Source of the DNA: CAZAQK01 sp964535825 | Lineage (GTDB): Bacteria > Pseudomonadota > Alphaproteobacteria > Rickettsiales > SXRF01 | Direction of reading: 5' to 3' | Length of the DNA stretch: 64,000 nucleotides | Assembly: GCA_964535825.1 (NCBI GenBank) | Contig: CAZHUC010000007.1 | Coordinates: forward strand, 1-64,000 | In this document: piece by piece, positions 33,308-41,334 of the stretch | Position numbering within the stretch: the stretch's first letter is position 1 | Layout of the letters: every line of letters starts with the position of its first letter | Position numbers and translations under genes: made by a program | Notes under the pieces: generated by a model | Database searches by the model: none | What the model was told of the DNA's origin: nothing | Seen by the model: the letters and a program-made list of their open reading frames with translations, nothing else

Positions 33308-33322
33308 GGCCGTCGGGCTTTT
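33290..33322. terminator. Bidirectional rho-independent terminator between rarA and the 33338 gene
   Basis: AAAAGCCCG (33290-33298) pairs with CGGGCTTTT (33314-33322), with a nested GCC/GGC in the loop. T-runs follow on both strands, so it serves both convergent genes. The rarA stop codon sits inside it. Confidence 0.9.
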
Positions 33323-33337
33323 CGAGAATCAAACGGC

Positions 33338-33862
33338 TTAGTGCTTGCCGCCTTTATCCTTCATTTTATCGTGTGATTCTTTCGCTTTATCCATTTTATC
33401 ATGGCCGTCGTGAACTTCCTTCATCTTCGCACGACGTTCCTGACGCATCTCTTTATGATGCTCACGATGCTTTTTCATCTTTTCGCGTTCTTCAGGGCTG
33501 GCACTTTCCCATTTTTCTTTCATTTTCTCACGGCGTTCTGCACGGCGTTCCTTATGTGCTTCTTTCATCTTTGCACGCTCTTCCGGGCTGGCACTTTCCC
33601 ACTTTTCTTTCATTTTATCACGACGATCAGTACGTTTTTTATGGCGGCTCTCGTGAAAGGCTTTCTTCTCATCAGGGCTCATGGCTTCCCATTTTGCCTT
33701 GAAGGCGTCACGCTCGGCGTCTTTCATGTCCGAGGGCATTTTAGACCAGTCCTCATGTACGGACTGTGAGGTGGACTCTTTGGTTGCTGGAGCTTCAGCA
33801 TATGCCACGGTGGCGAACATGCTAAGTGCTGTGGTTACAATGATTTTTTGAATGGAATTCAT
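33338..33862 (-). CDS. Exported repetitive charged protein
   Basis: A 174-residue protein. Residues 1-22 form a signal peptide (ending TVAYA); the rest is extremely rich in Lys, Glu, Arg, His and Met. A unit of about 30 residues, KEKWESASPEERAKMKE followed by basic residues, occurs twice, with a weaker copy KAKWEAMSPDEKKAFHE before them. It has no cysteine and is predicted to be helical. The Trp-x-x-Met/Ala-Ser-Pro-Glu-Glu-Arg motif and periplasmic placement recall LTxxQ/CpxP-like metal or stress proteins, but I cannot assign it. A relative of the motif appears in the gene at 34826. A good ribosome site (AGGAGG) precedes it. Confidence 0.75.
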   Translation of the reverse strand: MNSIQKIIVTTALSMFATVAYAEAPATKESTSQSVHEDWSKMPSDMKDAERDAFKAKWEAMSPDEKKAFHESRHKKRTDRRDKMKEKWESASPEERAKMKEAHKERRAERREKMKEKWESASPEEREKMKKHREHHKEMRQERRAKMKEVHDGHDKMDKAKESHDKMKDKGGKH

Positions 33863-34020
33863 ACGGTATATCCTCCTGAATGTGTGTATTCATTATTAGC
33901 AGAAGCGAACATTAAATTCGAATGAAATAAAATTCATTTTTGGGCTGTATGTTGGTGTACGCCATTGCAAAATATAAATTTTTACTTTAGAAGTTTTCCT
34001 CCAACAACGCAGGATGAGAA

Positions 34021-34761
34021 ATGACCAGCGAATTAATACTGAGTTTCTTCACACTTAGTCTGCTTGAAATTGTATTGGGTATCGACAACCTGATCTTTAT
34101 TGCGCTGGTCGCCGAAAGCCTGCCCAAAGAATATCGCCAGAAGGCACGCATCATCGGCCTTGGTCTGGCACTGGGTATCCGCATTGCCATGCTGGCGAGT
34201 CTCACATGGATCATGCAGCTCACCGAGCCATTATTTACCATCATGGAGCATGGTGTCTCCTTCCGTGACCTGTTGCTTATCGCGGGTGGTGTATTCCTTA
34301 TCGGAAAGAGCACATTGGAGATCCATGCGGATCTTGATGGCCTGGAAGGCAAGCGCGATATCGTGGCCAAGGCCTCATTCCGCGGGGCGGTCATACAGAT
34401 CGTTATCATTGATTTGGTGTTTTCATTCGACTCCATCATGACGGCAATAGGCATTGCTGATAATCTTGCGGTAATGGTTGCAGCAGTAGTGGTTTCCATG
34501 ATCGTAATGATCATCTGTTCTGGCTATATTGCAAAATTCCTGCGTGAGAACCCGACATTTAAAATGCTGGCGCTCTCGTTCATTCTGATGATCGGTACGG
34601 TGCTGGTGGCGGAAGGCATGCATGTGGATGTGCCAAAGGGCTATATCTACTTTGCCTTTGGCTTCTCCATCATGGTGGAAGGCCTCAACACGGTGGTGCG
34701 CCGCAAGCGCCGCAGGCTCAAGCCAGACCCGGAATCCGAAGAGCTGGAGAAAATACTCTAG
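34021..34761 (+). CDS. TerC-family integral membrane protein
   Basis: A 246-residue protein with about seven hydrophobic segments. Family marks: SLLEIVLGIDNLIFI at about 13-27, IDLVFSFDSIMTAIG at about 136-150, and FMLALSFILMIG-like segments after. The acidic residues in these helices are thought to bind a metal, and members have been linked to manganese or tellurite handling. AGGA precedes the ATG. It stands between two small charged exported or anchored proteins with a shared motif and is closed by its own strong terminator. Confidence 0.92.
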   Translation: MTSELILSFFTLSLLEIVLGIDNLIFIALVAESLPKEYRQKARIIGLGLALGIRIAMLASLTWIMQLTEPLFTIMEHGVSFRDLLLIAGGVFLIGKSTLEIHADLDGLEGKRDIVAKASFRGAVIQIVIIDLVFSFDSIMTAIGIADNLAVMVAAVVVSMIVMIICSGYIAKFLRENPTFKMLALSFILMIGTVLVAEGMHVDVPKGYIYFAFGFSIMVEGLNTVVRRKRRRLKPDPESEELEKIL

Positions 34762-34777
34762 TCCATCATCCACTAAT

Positions 34778-34810
34778 AAAAAAAGGCACGGATACATCCG
34801 TGCCTTTTTA
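34778..34810. terminator. Strong bidirectional terminator after the terC-like gene
   Basis: A run of As, then GGCACGGAT, loop AC, ATCCGTGCC, then five Ts. The perfect 9-bp GC-rich stem with A- and T-runs on the two sides allows termination from both directions, between terC and the convergent gene at 34826. Confidence 0.93.
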
Positions 34811-34825
34811 ATTGTTCCACTCAGC

Positions 34826-35230
34826 TTAGTTTGTTTTCTTCGGCGTAGTAGTAGGTGCTGGCTGAGGTTTTGTAGTTGTGGTCACTGGCGTTTTGGCCTT
34901 TGTGGATACTGGGTTCGTTGTACCCGAAGCTGGCTTTTCTGCCGGTGGTTTGAATCCCGGGTGCTTTTTCATGAATTCCGTGCGTTGCTCAGGCGTCATC
35001 TTTGCCCAGCGTTTCAGGACCGCGGCGCGCCTCTTGGCCTTGCGTGCTTCCCTGCGCTGCTTGCGCTGTTCGGGTGTTAGTTTTTTCGTAGGCTGTACCT
35101 TAGATATGGCGGCTTTCTGGGCCATCGGACGATGGTTTGGCTTTCTGCTATTGTCCGAAGTGAACATTGCCAGGGCGATGACAACGACAGCGGCTGCCGC
35201 AGCACCGAGTATCAGTTTCTTTTTAGCCAT
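34826..35230 (-). CDS. Membrane-anchored basic protein with Thr/Pro-rich tail
   Basis: A 134-residue protein. It has a signal anchor at about 5-24 (LILGAAAAAVVVIALAMFT), a strongly basic region (RKQRREARKAKRRAAVLKR), then RWAKMTPEQRTEFMKKHPGF, and a low-complexity Thr/Pro/Lys tail. The WAKMTPEQR unit resembles the WESASPEER unit of the protein at 33338-33862. I do not recognise a family. It is convergent with terC through the shared terminator. Confidence 0.65.
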   Translation of the reverse strand: MAKKKLILGAAAAAVVVIALAMFTSDNSRKPNHRPMAQKAAISKVQPTKKLTPEQRKQRREARKAKRRAAVLKRWAKMTPEQRTEFMKKHPGFKPPAEKPASGTTNPVSTKAKTPVTTTTKPQPAPTTTPKKTN

Positions 35231-35308
35231 AAAACACTCCGTATGTTCTTAGCAATGCAACCCTTAAACCATAACTGCAATTTGCCAATAATGGAAGTGT
35301 ATTGTTTT

Positions 35309-37096
35309 TCAGGCGGCCAGTCCCACATTGTTAAGATTTAGGAACGGCAATGGTTGCGATGGCACGAAAGGATAGGTTGGTGATATCTTTTCATTGCCGG
35401 TGAATTTCACACCCATCTTCACTGCATCGGTCGCAGCTTTCGCGATGCTTTCCAGTACACCTTCTTCTGGTTTCTTTTCGAACATTTGCTCCAGCGCATT
35501 TGGCTTAACCAGTACTTTGATCTTGTTCACATCACTGAGCTTGAGAGTGGTCGGCTCGGTGGCAGTATCGTTGATCTTTTCAATGCGGAACTCACCATTC
35601 TCAACTGACTTACCTTCAAAGGAATAGGTTTTGCTGCTATCTGTGGCTTCAGCAAATACGATCCGCATGCTATCGCCATTCTTCTTGACGCTGGTAAGTT
35701 TCAGTCCGGCGTCTTCATAGACTGCTTTGGCATCGATCAGCTGATTGATCGCAGGGAGTGTAAGCTTGATGAATCTCTGTGCTTCTTCATGGCTTTTGGT
35801 CAGGCCATCATTCCTGAAGTCCACCAAAGATTTCAGAGGCGCATCAAAGAACTTAATGCGTGCCATAATGTTGCTACGTTTCTGTGTAAGCGATACATAG
35901 TGTTTTATTTTCTGGTATTCGCTTACTGACTCAGGATGGCTTGCGGAAACTTTGATCGCTTCATCAGCGTATAACGATATAAGTGATGCGTTGGTAGTGC
36001 CGGTATTGCCCCATTCAGCAACTTTATCATCAGGGTTTCTGGCAAGCAGGGTAGTGACAACCGCAGCAGCGTTCTGACGCGTCCATTTTGAGCCGTCATC
36101 ATACAAGCCAAAACAGGTAAAACTCTTTTTATGGTTGCAGTGTTTGTAGTCGGGGTGACCGAGCACCTCGCCATCAGGGTTGATCTTGTTTACATCAATA
36201 GACTGTTTTACGGCCACGATCTCTGCATTCAGATGGTTGAAGGCGTAGCCGTGCTTAGCCAGCGTATCCAGTTCATTCCATGTTTTGTCTTTATATGATT
36301 CTGGCAGTTTGCCTTCACTTCTTTCCTTATTGTACTGCGCTTCGAAATCATCAAGCGGCATATAATCTTTTCTAAGTATCGGGTTCTCTGAAAGCGTACC
36401 ATTGCGTAATTCAAAGCGTGGCACTTCTGGCAAGGTAGGCACGATACTTTCTGCATCGGCTGTTGAAACTCCAAGTTTAGAAGCGATCGATTGTTTGAGG
36501 CGCTCACGCTCGCCACTATCGCCAGCATAATGAGCCTGTTCTTTCTGGTAATTCTTAAGTGTGGCAGTGAAATCACCAATCTGCTTTTCCTGCTCGGAGA
36601 GCTGTTCCCATCCGGCTTTAACGCGTATCTCGAGGCCTTTATTCGTACCTGCGGGCATAGAGGCCAGCTGAAGAGCATCATTCATTGCACTGCGGCGTCT
36701 TTCCACGACATCAGCAATATCCTTCTCGGGAACGGTCATATTCTCAAGAATTGGGGAGCGTATATGCTTTCCTTCCTGAACATTATTGCCGACACTTAGT
36801 GAGAAAGGCTTTTCCTCGGTTGCCTGTTTGCCTTCGCCTACGGCCATTGATGGCTCTTTTACGACGCCGCCTGGTACGGGCGCACTTGAAATGCCGAGGA
36901 ATTGCCCAACTTTGCTAAGCACCTTGTTAATCACTGGGCTCAAGAGAGTGCCCGCCGCCATGGCAATAACGCCGCCAGTGACACCCAGGCCCATGAACGA
37001 TCCAAGTCCAGCGATGATCGGTATAGCAACACCGGCAGGCTTTGCACCGTATTCCGGGTTGTAGATATTATCCTGAATGAATTTTGCGATATCCAT
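35309..37096 (-). CDS. Large protein of unknown function with an N-terminal hydrophobic region
   Basis: A 595-residue protein I do not recognise. After a short N-terminus, residues about 20-60 are Gly/Ala/Ile-rich and hydrophobic (VAIPIIAGLGSFMGLGV, GGVIAMAAGTLL), suggesting two membrane helices or an amphipathic hairpin; there is no classical signal peptide. The rest is soluble, with helical regions (QEKQIGDFTATLKNYQKEQA), one cysteine-containing patch (KHCNHKKSFTCFGLYDDG), and no repeats. GAGG precedes the ATG. It is alone, downstream of tandem ATGACGC repeats. Possible roles such as a secreted effector or a membrane-tethered enzyme are speculation. Confidence 0.7.
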   Translation of the reverse strand: MDIAKFIQDNIYNPEYGAKPAGVAIPIIAGLGSFMGLGVTGGVIAMAAGTLLSPVINKVLSKVGQFLGISSAPVPGGVVKEPSMAVGEGKQATEEKPFSLSVGNNVQEGKHIRSPILENMTVPEKDIADVVERRRSAMNDALQLASMPAGTNKGLEIRVKAGWEQLSEQEKQIGDFTATLKNYQKEQAHYAGDSGERERLKQSIASKLGVSTADAESIVPTLPEVPRFELRNGTLSENPILRKDYMPLDDFEAQYNKERSEGKLPESYKDKTWNELDTLAKHGYAFNHLNAEIVAVKQSIDVNKINPDGEVLGHPDYKHCNHKKSFTCFGLYDDGSKWTRQNAAAVVTTLLARNPDDKVAEWGNTGTTNASLISLYADEAIKVSASHPESVSEYQKIKHYVSLTQKRSNIMARIKFFDAPLKSLVDFRNDGLTKSHEEAQRFIKLTLPAINQLIDAKAVYEDAGLKLTSVKKNGDSMRIVFAEATDSSKTYSFEGKSVENGEFRIEKINDTATEPTTLKLSDVNKIKVLVKPNALEQMFEKKPEEGVLESIAKAATDAVKMGVKFTGNEKISPTYPFVPSQPLPFLNLNNVGLAA

Positions 37097-37185
37097 ATAT
37101 CCTCACTTTTTTAACTTATAGGCTAATGATACCACGGATAGCCGGGGCGTTTTGTGAAGATGCCAAGAATGCACTTTGGGAAAAT

Positions 37186-37203
37186 ATGACGCTTTTATGA
37201 CGC
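37186..37203. repeat. Tandem ATGACGC repeats upstream of the 595-aa gene
   Basis: ATGACGC occurs at 37186-37192 and 37197-37203, exactly 11 bases apart, in a TATGACGCTTTT context. One helical turn of spacing 90-110 bases before the 37096 start suggests a regulator binding site, but two 7-base copies are weak evidence. Confidence 0.3.
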
Positions 37204-37292
37204 CTTATAGGCAAACAAAGCGCGTAAATATGTCAGTTTTGTTTCAATCGGGGGTGTTATTAAAGGGCAGTGGTTTAGTGGCCATTAGGTAA

Positions 37293-37369
37293 TGGCGGAC
37301 CCGGAGCGACTCGAACGCCCGACCTTTTGATTCGTAGTCAAATGCTCTATCCAACTGAGCTACGGGTCC
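37293..37369 (-). tRNA. tRNA-Arg (anticodon ACG)
   Basis: Read on the minus strand, the 77-nt gene has acceptor stem GGACCCG/CGGGTCC, a D-arm TAGCTCAGTTGGATAGAGC, anticodon stem TTTGA/TCAAA with loop CTACGAA (anticodon ACG, normally deaminated to ICG to read CGU, CGC and CGA), and T-arm with TTCGAGT. Discriminator base G and an encoded CCA end are present. Confidence 0.97.
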
Positions 37370-37386
37370 TAAGCAAAAGAGGCGAA

Positions 37387-37414
37387 AACCTAGCAAACTA
37401 ATTCAAAAATACAA
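37387..37414 (-). promoter_or_regulatory. Promoter of tRNA-Arg
   Basis: On the minus strand, TTGTAT (37414-37409), a 16-base spacer, then TAGGTT (37392-37387) preceded by TGC, an extended -10. The predicted start is about 10 bases before the tRNA. Confidence 0.55.
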
Positions 37415-37449
37415 GGTTAAAATACGAAATTATTGTTTGCAGATGATAA

Positions 37450-37478
37450 TTGACTCACGGGCGGTGCTGTTTTACCTT
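37450..37478 (+). promoter_or_regulatory. Promoter of the small exported protein gene
   Basis: TTGACT (37450-37455), a 17-base spacer, TACCTT (37473-37478). It would give a leader of about 28 bases with the Shine-Dalgarno GGGAGA before ATG 37513. Confidence 0.45.
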
Positions 37479-37512
37479 GCTGTGCAGAATATCTGGATAG
37501 TTGGGAGAAACC

Positions 37513-37890
37513 ATGTTCCGTTCCGCTTTAGCCGTATTTACCGCAGTTTTTGTTACTATTATGCCTGCCTCGCTGGCATTTGCACAGGACTCCATGGGGC
37601 AGTCCGGCAGCGAAGATAAACCACTGCTTATCATTCGTTTCAATCAGGCGCGTGTGCCATTTGATAATGCCCTGTCAAAGGCGATTGGGGCTGCGGAACG
37701 TGCAAAGCCTGACATGCAATATGAGGTGATCTCTTATATACCAGAGCTTGGCAACCCTGTTACCTCACGGGCGAACCTTCAGGCGGTGGTGGGTGGCATG
37801 CAGATGCACGGTGCGGATATAAGCCGCATCACATGGCGCAGTGAGCTAGCGTCTGGCAATACTCAGGAAGTACACGTTTACGTCCGCTAA
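37513..37890 (+). CDS. Small exported protein of unknown function
   Basis: A 125-residue protein with a signal peptide (residues 1-24, ending LAFA). The mature part has a beta-alpha-beta pattern (PLLIIRFNQARVPFDNALSKAIGAA, then YEVISYIPE and a C-terminal EVHVYVR) reminiscent in outline of small OmpA-C-like or SPOR-like folds, but no defining motif is present. GGGAGA lies 4 bases before the ATG; a TTG start four codons earlier is less likely. It has its own promoter-like sequence and a terminator and so is probably monocistronic. Confidence 0.7.
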   Translation: MFRSALAVFTAVFVTIMPASLAFAQDSMGQSGSEDKPLLIIRFNQARVPFDNALSKAIGAAERAKPDMQYEVISYIPELGNPVTSRANLQAVVGGMQMHGADISRITWRSELASGNTQEVHVYVR

Positions 37891-37904
37891 AAGCGGGCGT
37901 TATT
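37881..37904 (+). terminator. Probable terminator of the 37513 gene
   Basis: CGTCCGCT, loop AAA, AGCGGGCG gives an 8-bp stem (one G-T pair) at 37881-37899, followed by TTATT. It overlaps the stop codon. Confidence 0.5.
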
Positions 37905-38028
37905 AACCCTGGCGAGCTTTAAAGCGCGGGTTTTTCTTGTTGATAACGTATACACGGCCTTTGCGGCGAACAACGCGGCAATCTTTATCGCGTTTTTTAG
38001 CAGATTTCAGTGAGCTTAATACTTTCAT
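37903..38028 (-). CDS. rpmJ: Ribosomal protein bL36, zinc-independent type
   Basis: A 41-residue ribosomal protein of the large subunit: MKVLSSLKSAKKRDKDC, then VVRRKGRVYVINKKNPRFKARQG. The four zinc ligands of the common form are not all present (only one Cys), so this is the longer, zinc-free type known in many alphaproteobacteria. The frame is open further upstream, but the ATG at 38028 with GGGGAAG before it gives the family start. Confidence 0.96.
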   Translation of the reverse strand: MKVLSSLKSAKKRDKDCRVVRRKGRVYVINKKNPRFKARQG

Positions 38029-38091
38029 GGGACTTCCCCTAACATTCAAATGAGGCGACTTTGTAACCTCCGGCAGGGGTGCTGTCAATAG

Positions 38092-39969
38092 TTAAGCGCG
38101 CTGTTTTACAGCCATTTTGTCGACATATGAGGGCAGCGTATCGAAGGTACGCGCCAGCCCATGGGTAGTTTTGTCCCAAAAGTGAGGTTTTACAAATAGT
38201 TGCCATAATGCCCGGTAGCTGGCGATCGAATGCAGCACCAGATAGAGCGGGTACATGAAGGCAGCTGCGAACATCCGGCCAAGATTCGTACGGTAAAGAG
38301 AGGCACAATAAAGTGCCTGATACCAGTGGGTGAAGAGGTAAAGCACAAGGTTGATGGCCGTAAGCCATAACACCCATTCCGGTAGCGGCACATGATGCCA
38401 TTGCTGGACATTCCCGACCCATAACATTGAGAGTATCCAAACGACCGGAGCAGTCAGAAATGTGAAGCAGGAAAGCCCCACAAAGAACTGGAAGCCCACA
38501 AAGCCCCGGAAGCCTACCTTTTCATAAAACCTTGACGGATCACGCATATGCACCAGCCAGGTCTGCATATAACCTTTTACCCAGCGGGAACGTTGCTTGA
38601 TCCATGGGATGATGCTGTTCGGTGCTTCTTCCAGCGTGTAGGAATCGAGCATATGTGTTTTGAGGCCGTGTGCTGCGATACGCGCGCCAAGATCTGCATC
38701 TTCGGTGACATTATATGCATCCCATTCTCCCAATGCTTTGAGATTGGTCAGTGAGATGTGGTTGCTTGTGCCGCCCAGAGGAATAGGGATACCAAGACGC
38801 TCCAGCCCATACAGCATGAATTGGAACAGAATAGAATATTCCAGCGAGAAGAAACGTGTCAGCAGGTTGTCGCCAGCGTTATAATAATTAAGCCGTGCCT
38901 GCAGGCACACCACATCCGGTGGTAAGTCGCGGAAAGCGGCAACGGCTTTTTTGAGTTGGAGTTTATCTGGCCTGTCATCCGCATCATACACAGTGACCAG
39001 TTCACCACGAGCAAATTGCAGCGCATAATTGCAGGCGCGTGGCTTTGTACGCGGCGTGCCTGCTGGCACACGGATGATGTCAAAATGATAAAATGGTTTC
39101 AGGGCATAGGCAGCTTGCAGTGTTTCTTTATCATCAGATTCCAACACTAGCTTCACGTCCAGACGTGAGGCAGGATAATCTAATCCGGAGATTGCTTTTA
39201 ACATCGCGGCCATGCTTTCGGTCTCGCGATACATGGGGATCAGTATGGTGTAGACCGGTAATGTTTTCTCATCGAGTTCTGCCAGTTTGTATTTCCACTC
39301 CCATTCTGTGGGGCAGGCAGAGCCACTGGAGAACAGCGTTGCTTTGAACACCATCGTGCAGCCATATGCGATATGACACAGCGCCACGAATGCCAGCGCG
39401 GTATGAATAGGAAACGCAACGATGCCAAGCAGTGATAGCAACAGCAGGAACTGCAAACTCATCTTCTGCGAAGGCATGAGCGTGTTGCGTGCTGAGGTCT
39501 CAGGATCTCTTCTCCATAAGGTCAGGCGGCTTTTTGCTTCCATGTCTCTGGAAAAATGCAATTCAAGAGAGCGGCGAATATCGAACGGTGAGGTGCAGGC
39601 AAAACGGATCTCGCTGCCGAAATGTTTTTTGCACCAGAGCACATTGGGTTCTGTGATTTCCGAGAGTGCGATGATAATCTCGCCATCCTGTTTTTTCCAT
39701 GGGATAATGCCGCGTTTGATGTATTCACCGATGCTGGTGGCCTTAAGGAGGCTTACATCAGGTGGTGATTCAAGCAGGTTGGCATAGGGCAGTCGGTAAT
39801 GATCCGCAACGGCCTGATAGAGTGCGTGGTAGTTGATGATGCCTTCCGACACCAAGATATCACCAAGACGGCTGCCGAAACGTTTTTGCAGGAGTAATAC
39901 ACGCGCAAGCTGCGCGTCTGTGATCAAACCGCGCCGCAACAGTATCTGACCGAGCGGCTCAGACCGCAT
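38092..39969 (-). CDS. Processive GT2 polysaccharide synthase with N-terminal MshEN domain
   Basis: A 625-residue membrane protein. Residues about 3-75 carry two copies of the MshEN motif (LGQILLRRGLITDAQLARVL and RLGDILVSEGIINYHALYQA), a known c-di-GMP-binding module. Two membrane helices (about 170-210) follow, then a cellulose-synthase-like GT2 domain: VYTILIPMYRETESM, LVLESDDKET, VTVYDADDRPDK, EDADLGARIAAHG and KQRSRWVKGYMQTW, that is, the D, DxD, TED-like and QxxRW set of processive enzymes. At least three more helices form the C-terminus. Its start overlaps the stop of the barrel gene (TGATG). Product sugar unknown. Confidence 0.85.
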   Translation of the reverse strand: MRSEPLGQILLRRGLITDAQLARVLLLQKRFGSRLGDILVSEGIINYHALYQAVADHYRLPYANLLESPPDVSLLKATSIGEYIKRGIIPWKKQDGEIIIALSEITEPNVLWCKKHFGSEIRFACTSPFDIRRSLELHFSRDMEAKSRLTLWRRDPETSARNTLMPSQKMSLQFLLLLSLLGIVAFPIHTALAFVALCHIAYGCTMVFKATLFSSGSACPTEWEWKYKLAELDEKTLPVYTILIPMYRETESMAAMLKAISGLDYPASRLDVKLVLESDDKETLQAAYALKPFYHFDIIRVPAGTPRTKPRACNYALQFARGELVTVYDADDRPDKLQLKKAVAAFRDLPPDVVCLQARLNYYNAGDNLLTRFFSLEYSILFQFMLYGLERLGIPIPLGGTSNHISLTNLKALGEWDAYNVTEDADLGARIAAHGLKTHMLDSYTLEEAPNSIIPWIKQRSRWVKGYMQTWLVHMRDPSRFYEKVGFRGFVGFQFFVGLSCFTFLTAPVVWILSMLWVGNVQQWHHVPLPEWVLWLTAINLVLYLFTHWYQALYCASLYRTNLGRMFAAAFMYPLYLVLHSIASYRALWQLFVKPHFWDKTTHGLARTFDTLPSYVDKMAVKQRA

Positions 39970-40775
39970 CAGAATTTCTTCCAGACAGAAAATAATGCAC
40001 CATCACCCGCTCCCACATTCTTGCCATCCACATGGCTGAATCCGCCGACCTGTAGCGATACATCGTCGCTGTATTTATATACAGCAGATAGTTGGAGTTT
40101 TGTCAGGTTAAAATCGTCACCGGACGATTGGGTAAAGGTAGCTGCCGCAGGATCACTGGTACGGTGCGTGCCAAATATCTGTGGCATGATGCATAGTTTA
40201 GGCGTGACACTCACACCGAGTGTGGCGGAATAACGTATCTGATCTTTGGGGTCACCGAAGCGGTGGCGATAACCAGCATCGGCGGTGATATAATGATTCA
40301 TGCCAAAGAAATTAAAACCATATCCGGCAGCAAAGCTGAGGCCGGCATCGGCATGTTCACCGCCCAGCACAGGTGTTTCATCATCGGATTCAGGTGAAGG
40401 GAGTTTCACTAATGGTTCGGCAGAGATAACAAATCCATACTGTTCCCACAGGCGGAATCGCGCAAAGAATTCACTGTCGCCGATACCATAATTGGTGACG
40501 CTGCCACCAGCGACATCCTGACTGGCGCGTTGCAGGGAAAGGTTCGTGCCGATGGTGACACCATTCATCAAACCATATTCAAGATAGGGGTTCAGTTCGT
40601 ATTTGCGATACCTGCCCTGTGATACTTCTGTTCCGGAATTATTGTAGAGGGAGTCAGTGGAGTAATACCAGCCATTCAATATTACCTGACCACTGCCTTC
40701 GGGCTGTGTCCATGCACCGGCATATGACAAAGTGGGTATAAATATACAGGCAACAACAAAGGCAGCAGAACGCAT
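39969..40775 (-). CDS. Outer-membrane beta-barrel protein
   Basis: A 268-residue protein with a signal peptide (1-19, ending SYA) and alternating strands throughout (YEVNPYLEYGLMNGVTIGTNLS-like hairpins, GYGFNFFGMNHYITADAGYRH), finishing SVWKKF with the C-terminal Phe of barrel proteins. About 10-12 strands are plausible. It is the first gene of an operon with the MshEN-GT2 synthase, suggesting that it could let the polymer out or anchor it. AAAGGAG precedes the ATG. No exact family recognised. Confidence 0.75.
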   Translation of the reverse strand: MRSAAFVVACIFIPTLSYAGAWTQPEGSGQVILNGWYYSTDSLYNNSGTEVSQGRYRKYELNPYLEYGLMNGVTIGTNLSLQRASQDVAGGSVTNYGIGDSEFFARFRLWEQYGFVISAEPLVKLPSPESDDETPVLGGEHADAGLSFAAGYGFNFFGMNHYITADAGYRHRFGDPKDQIRYSATLGVSVTPKLCIMPQIFGTHRTSDPAAATFTQSSGDDFNLTKLQLSAVYKYSDDVSLQVGGFSHVDGKNVGAGDGALFSVWKKF

Positions 40776-40792
40776 GACGTCTCCTTTCGATA

Positions 40793-40805
40793 ATAGGTGA
40801 CCTAT
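40793..40805. promoter_or_regulatory. Palindrome upstream of the barrel-synthase operon
   Basis: ATAGGT-G-ACCTAT, a perfect 6+6 inverted repeat, lies 17-30 bases before the start of the barrel gene at 40775. It could be an operator or an mRNA hairpin; no known regulator fits by eye. Confidence 0.35.
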
Positions 40806-40840
40806 CGCGTAAATTGATTTAAAAAACGTTAATGCGCGGA

Positions 40841-41329
40841 TTAGTGGATTTTGCGTTCGATGTCAGAAACAACCAGCTTGATCAGCTCTTCCTGCGGCAG
40901 GTTGCTTACATGTTCGATAAGGATAGAACGCGCGGCAGCCAGTGCGATATCGACCACATGATTGCGCACATCCTGAATCGCTTTGGATTCTTCCTGAGCA
41001 ATTTTATCCAGTGCCTGCTGGGTGCGGGCATCCATAGAAGCTTTAAGGTCAGCTTCTGCGTTCTTACGGTAATCTTCAGCATCAGCACGAGCTTTCACAA
41101 GCATTTGCTCTGCTTCTTTCATGTATTCTGCTTGCTTGCGTTTATATTCGGCAAGAATCGCTTCTGCTTCCTCGCGGAGTTTGCGGGCAGCATCTAGCTC
41201 CTGACTGATACGGGCAGAGCGGTCATCGAGTGTTTTGGTAAGGATGCTCGAGATCTTCTTATAGGAAAGCGCCACGAACAATATGAAAGAGGCAGCAACC
41301 CAGAAAACAGGATTATGTAATATTTCCAT
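40841..41329 (-). CDS. atpF: ATP synthase F0 subunit b
   Basis: A 162-residue stator subunit with one N-terminal membrane helix (about 8-24, VFWVAASFILFVALSY) and a long charged coiled coil (ARKLREEAEAILAEYKRKQAEY). It is the last gene of the F0 operon; the F1 genes are elsewhere, as is usual in alphaproteobacteria. Confidence 0.94.
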   Translation of the reverse strand: MEILHNPVFWVAASFILFVALSYKKISSILTKTLDDRSARISQELDAARKLREEAEAILAEYKRKQAEYMKEAEQMLVKARADAEDYRKNAEADLKASMDARTQQALDKIAQEESKAIQDVRNHVVDIALAAARSILIEHVSNLPQEELIKLVVSDIERKIH

Positions 41330-41334
41330 AGTGA

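Noticed and set aside
37293..37369. tRNA-Arg as an integration site with a duplicated 3' end.
   Set aside because: No second copy of the 3' half of the tRNA is seen within the window, and no integrase lies near it.
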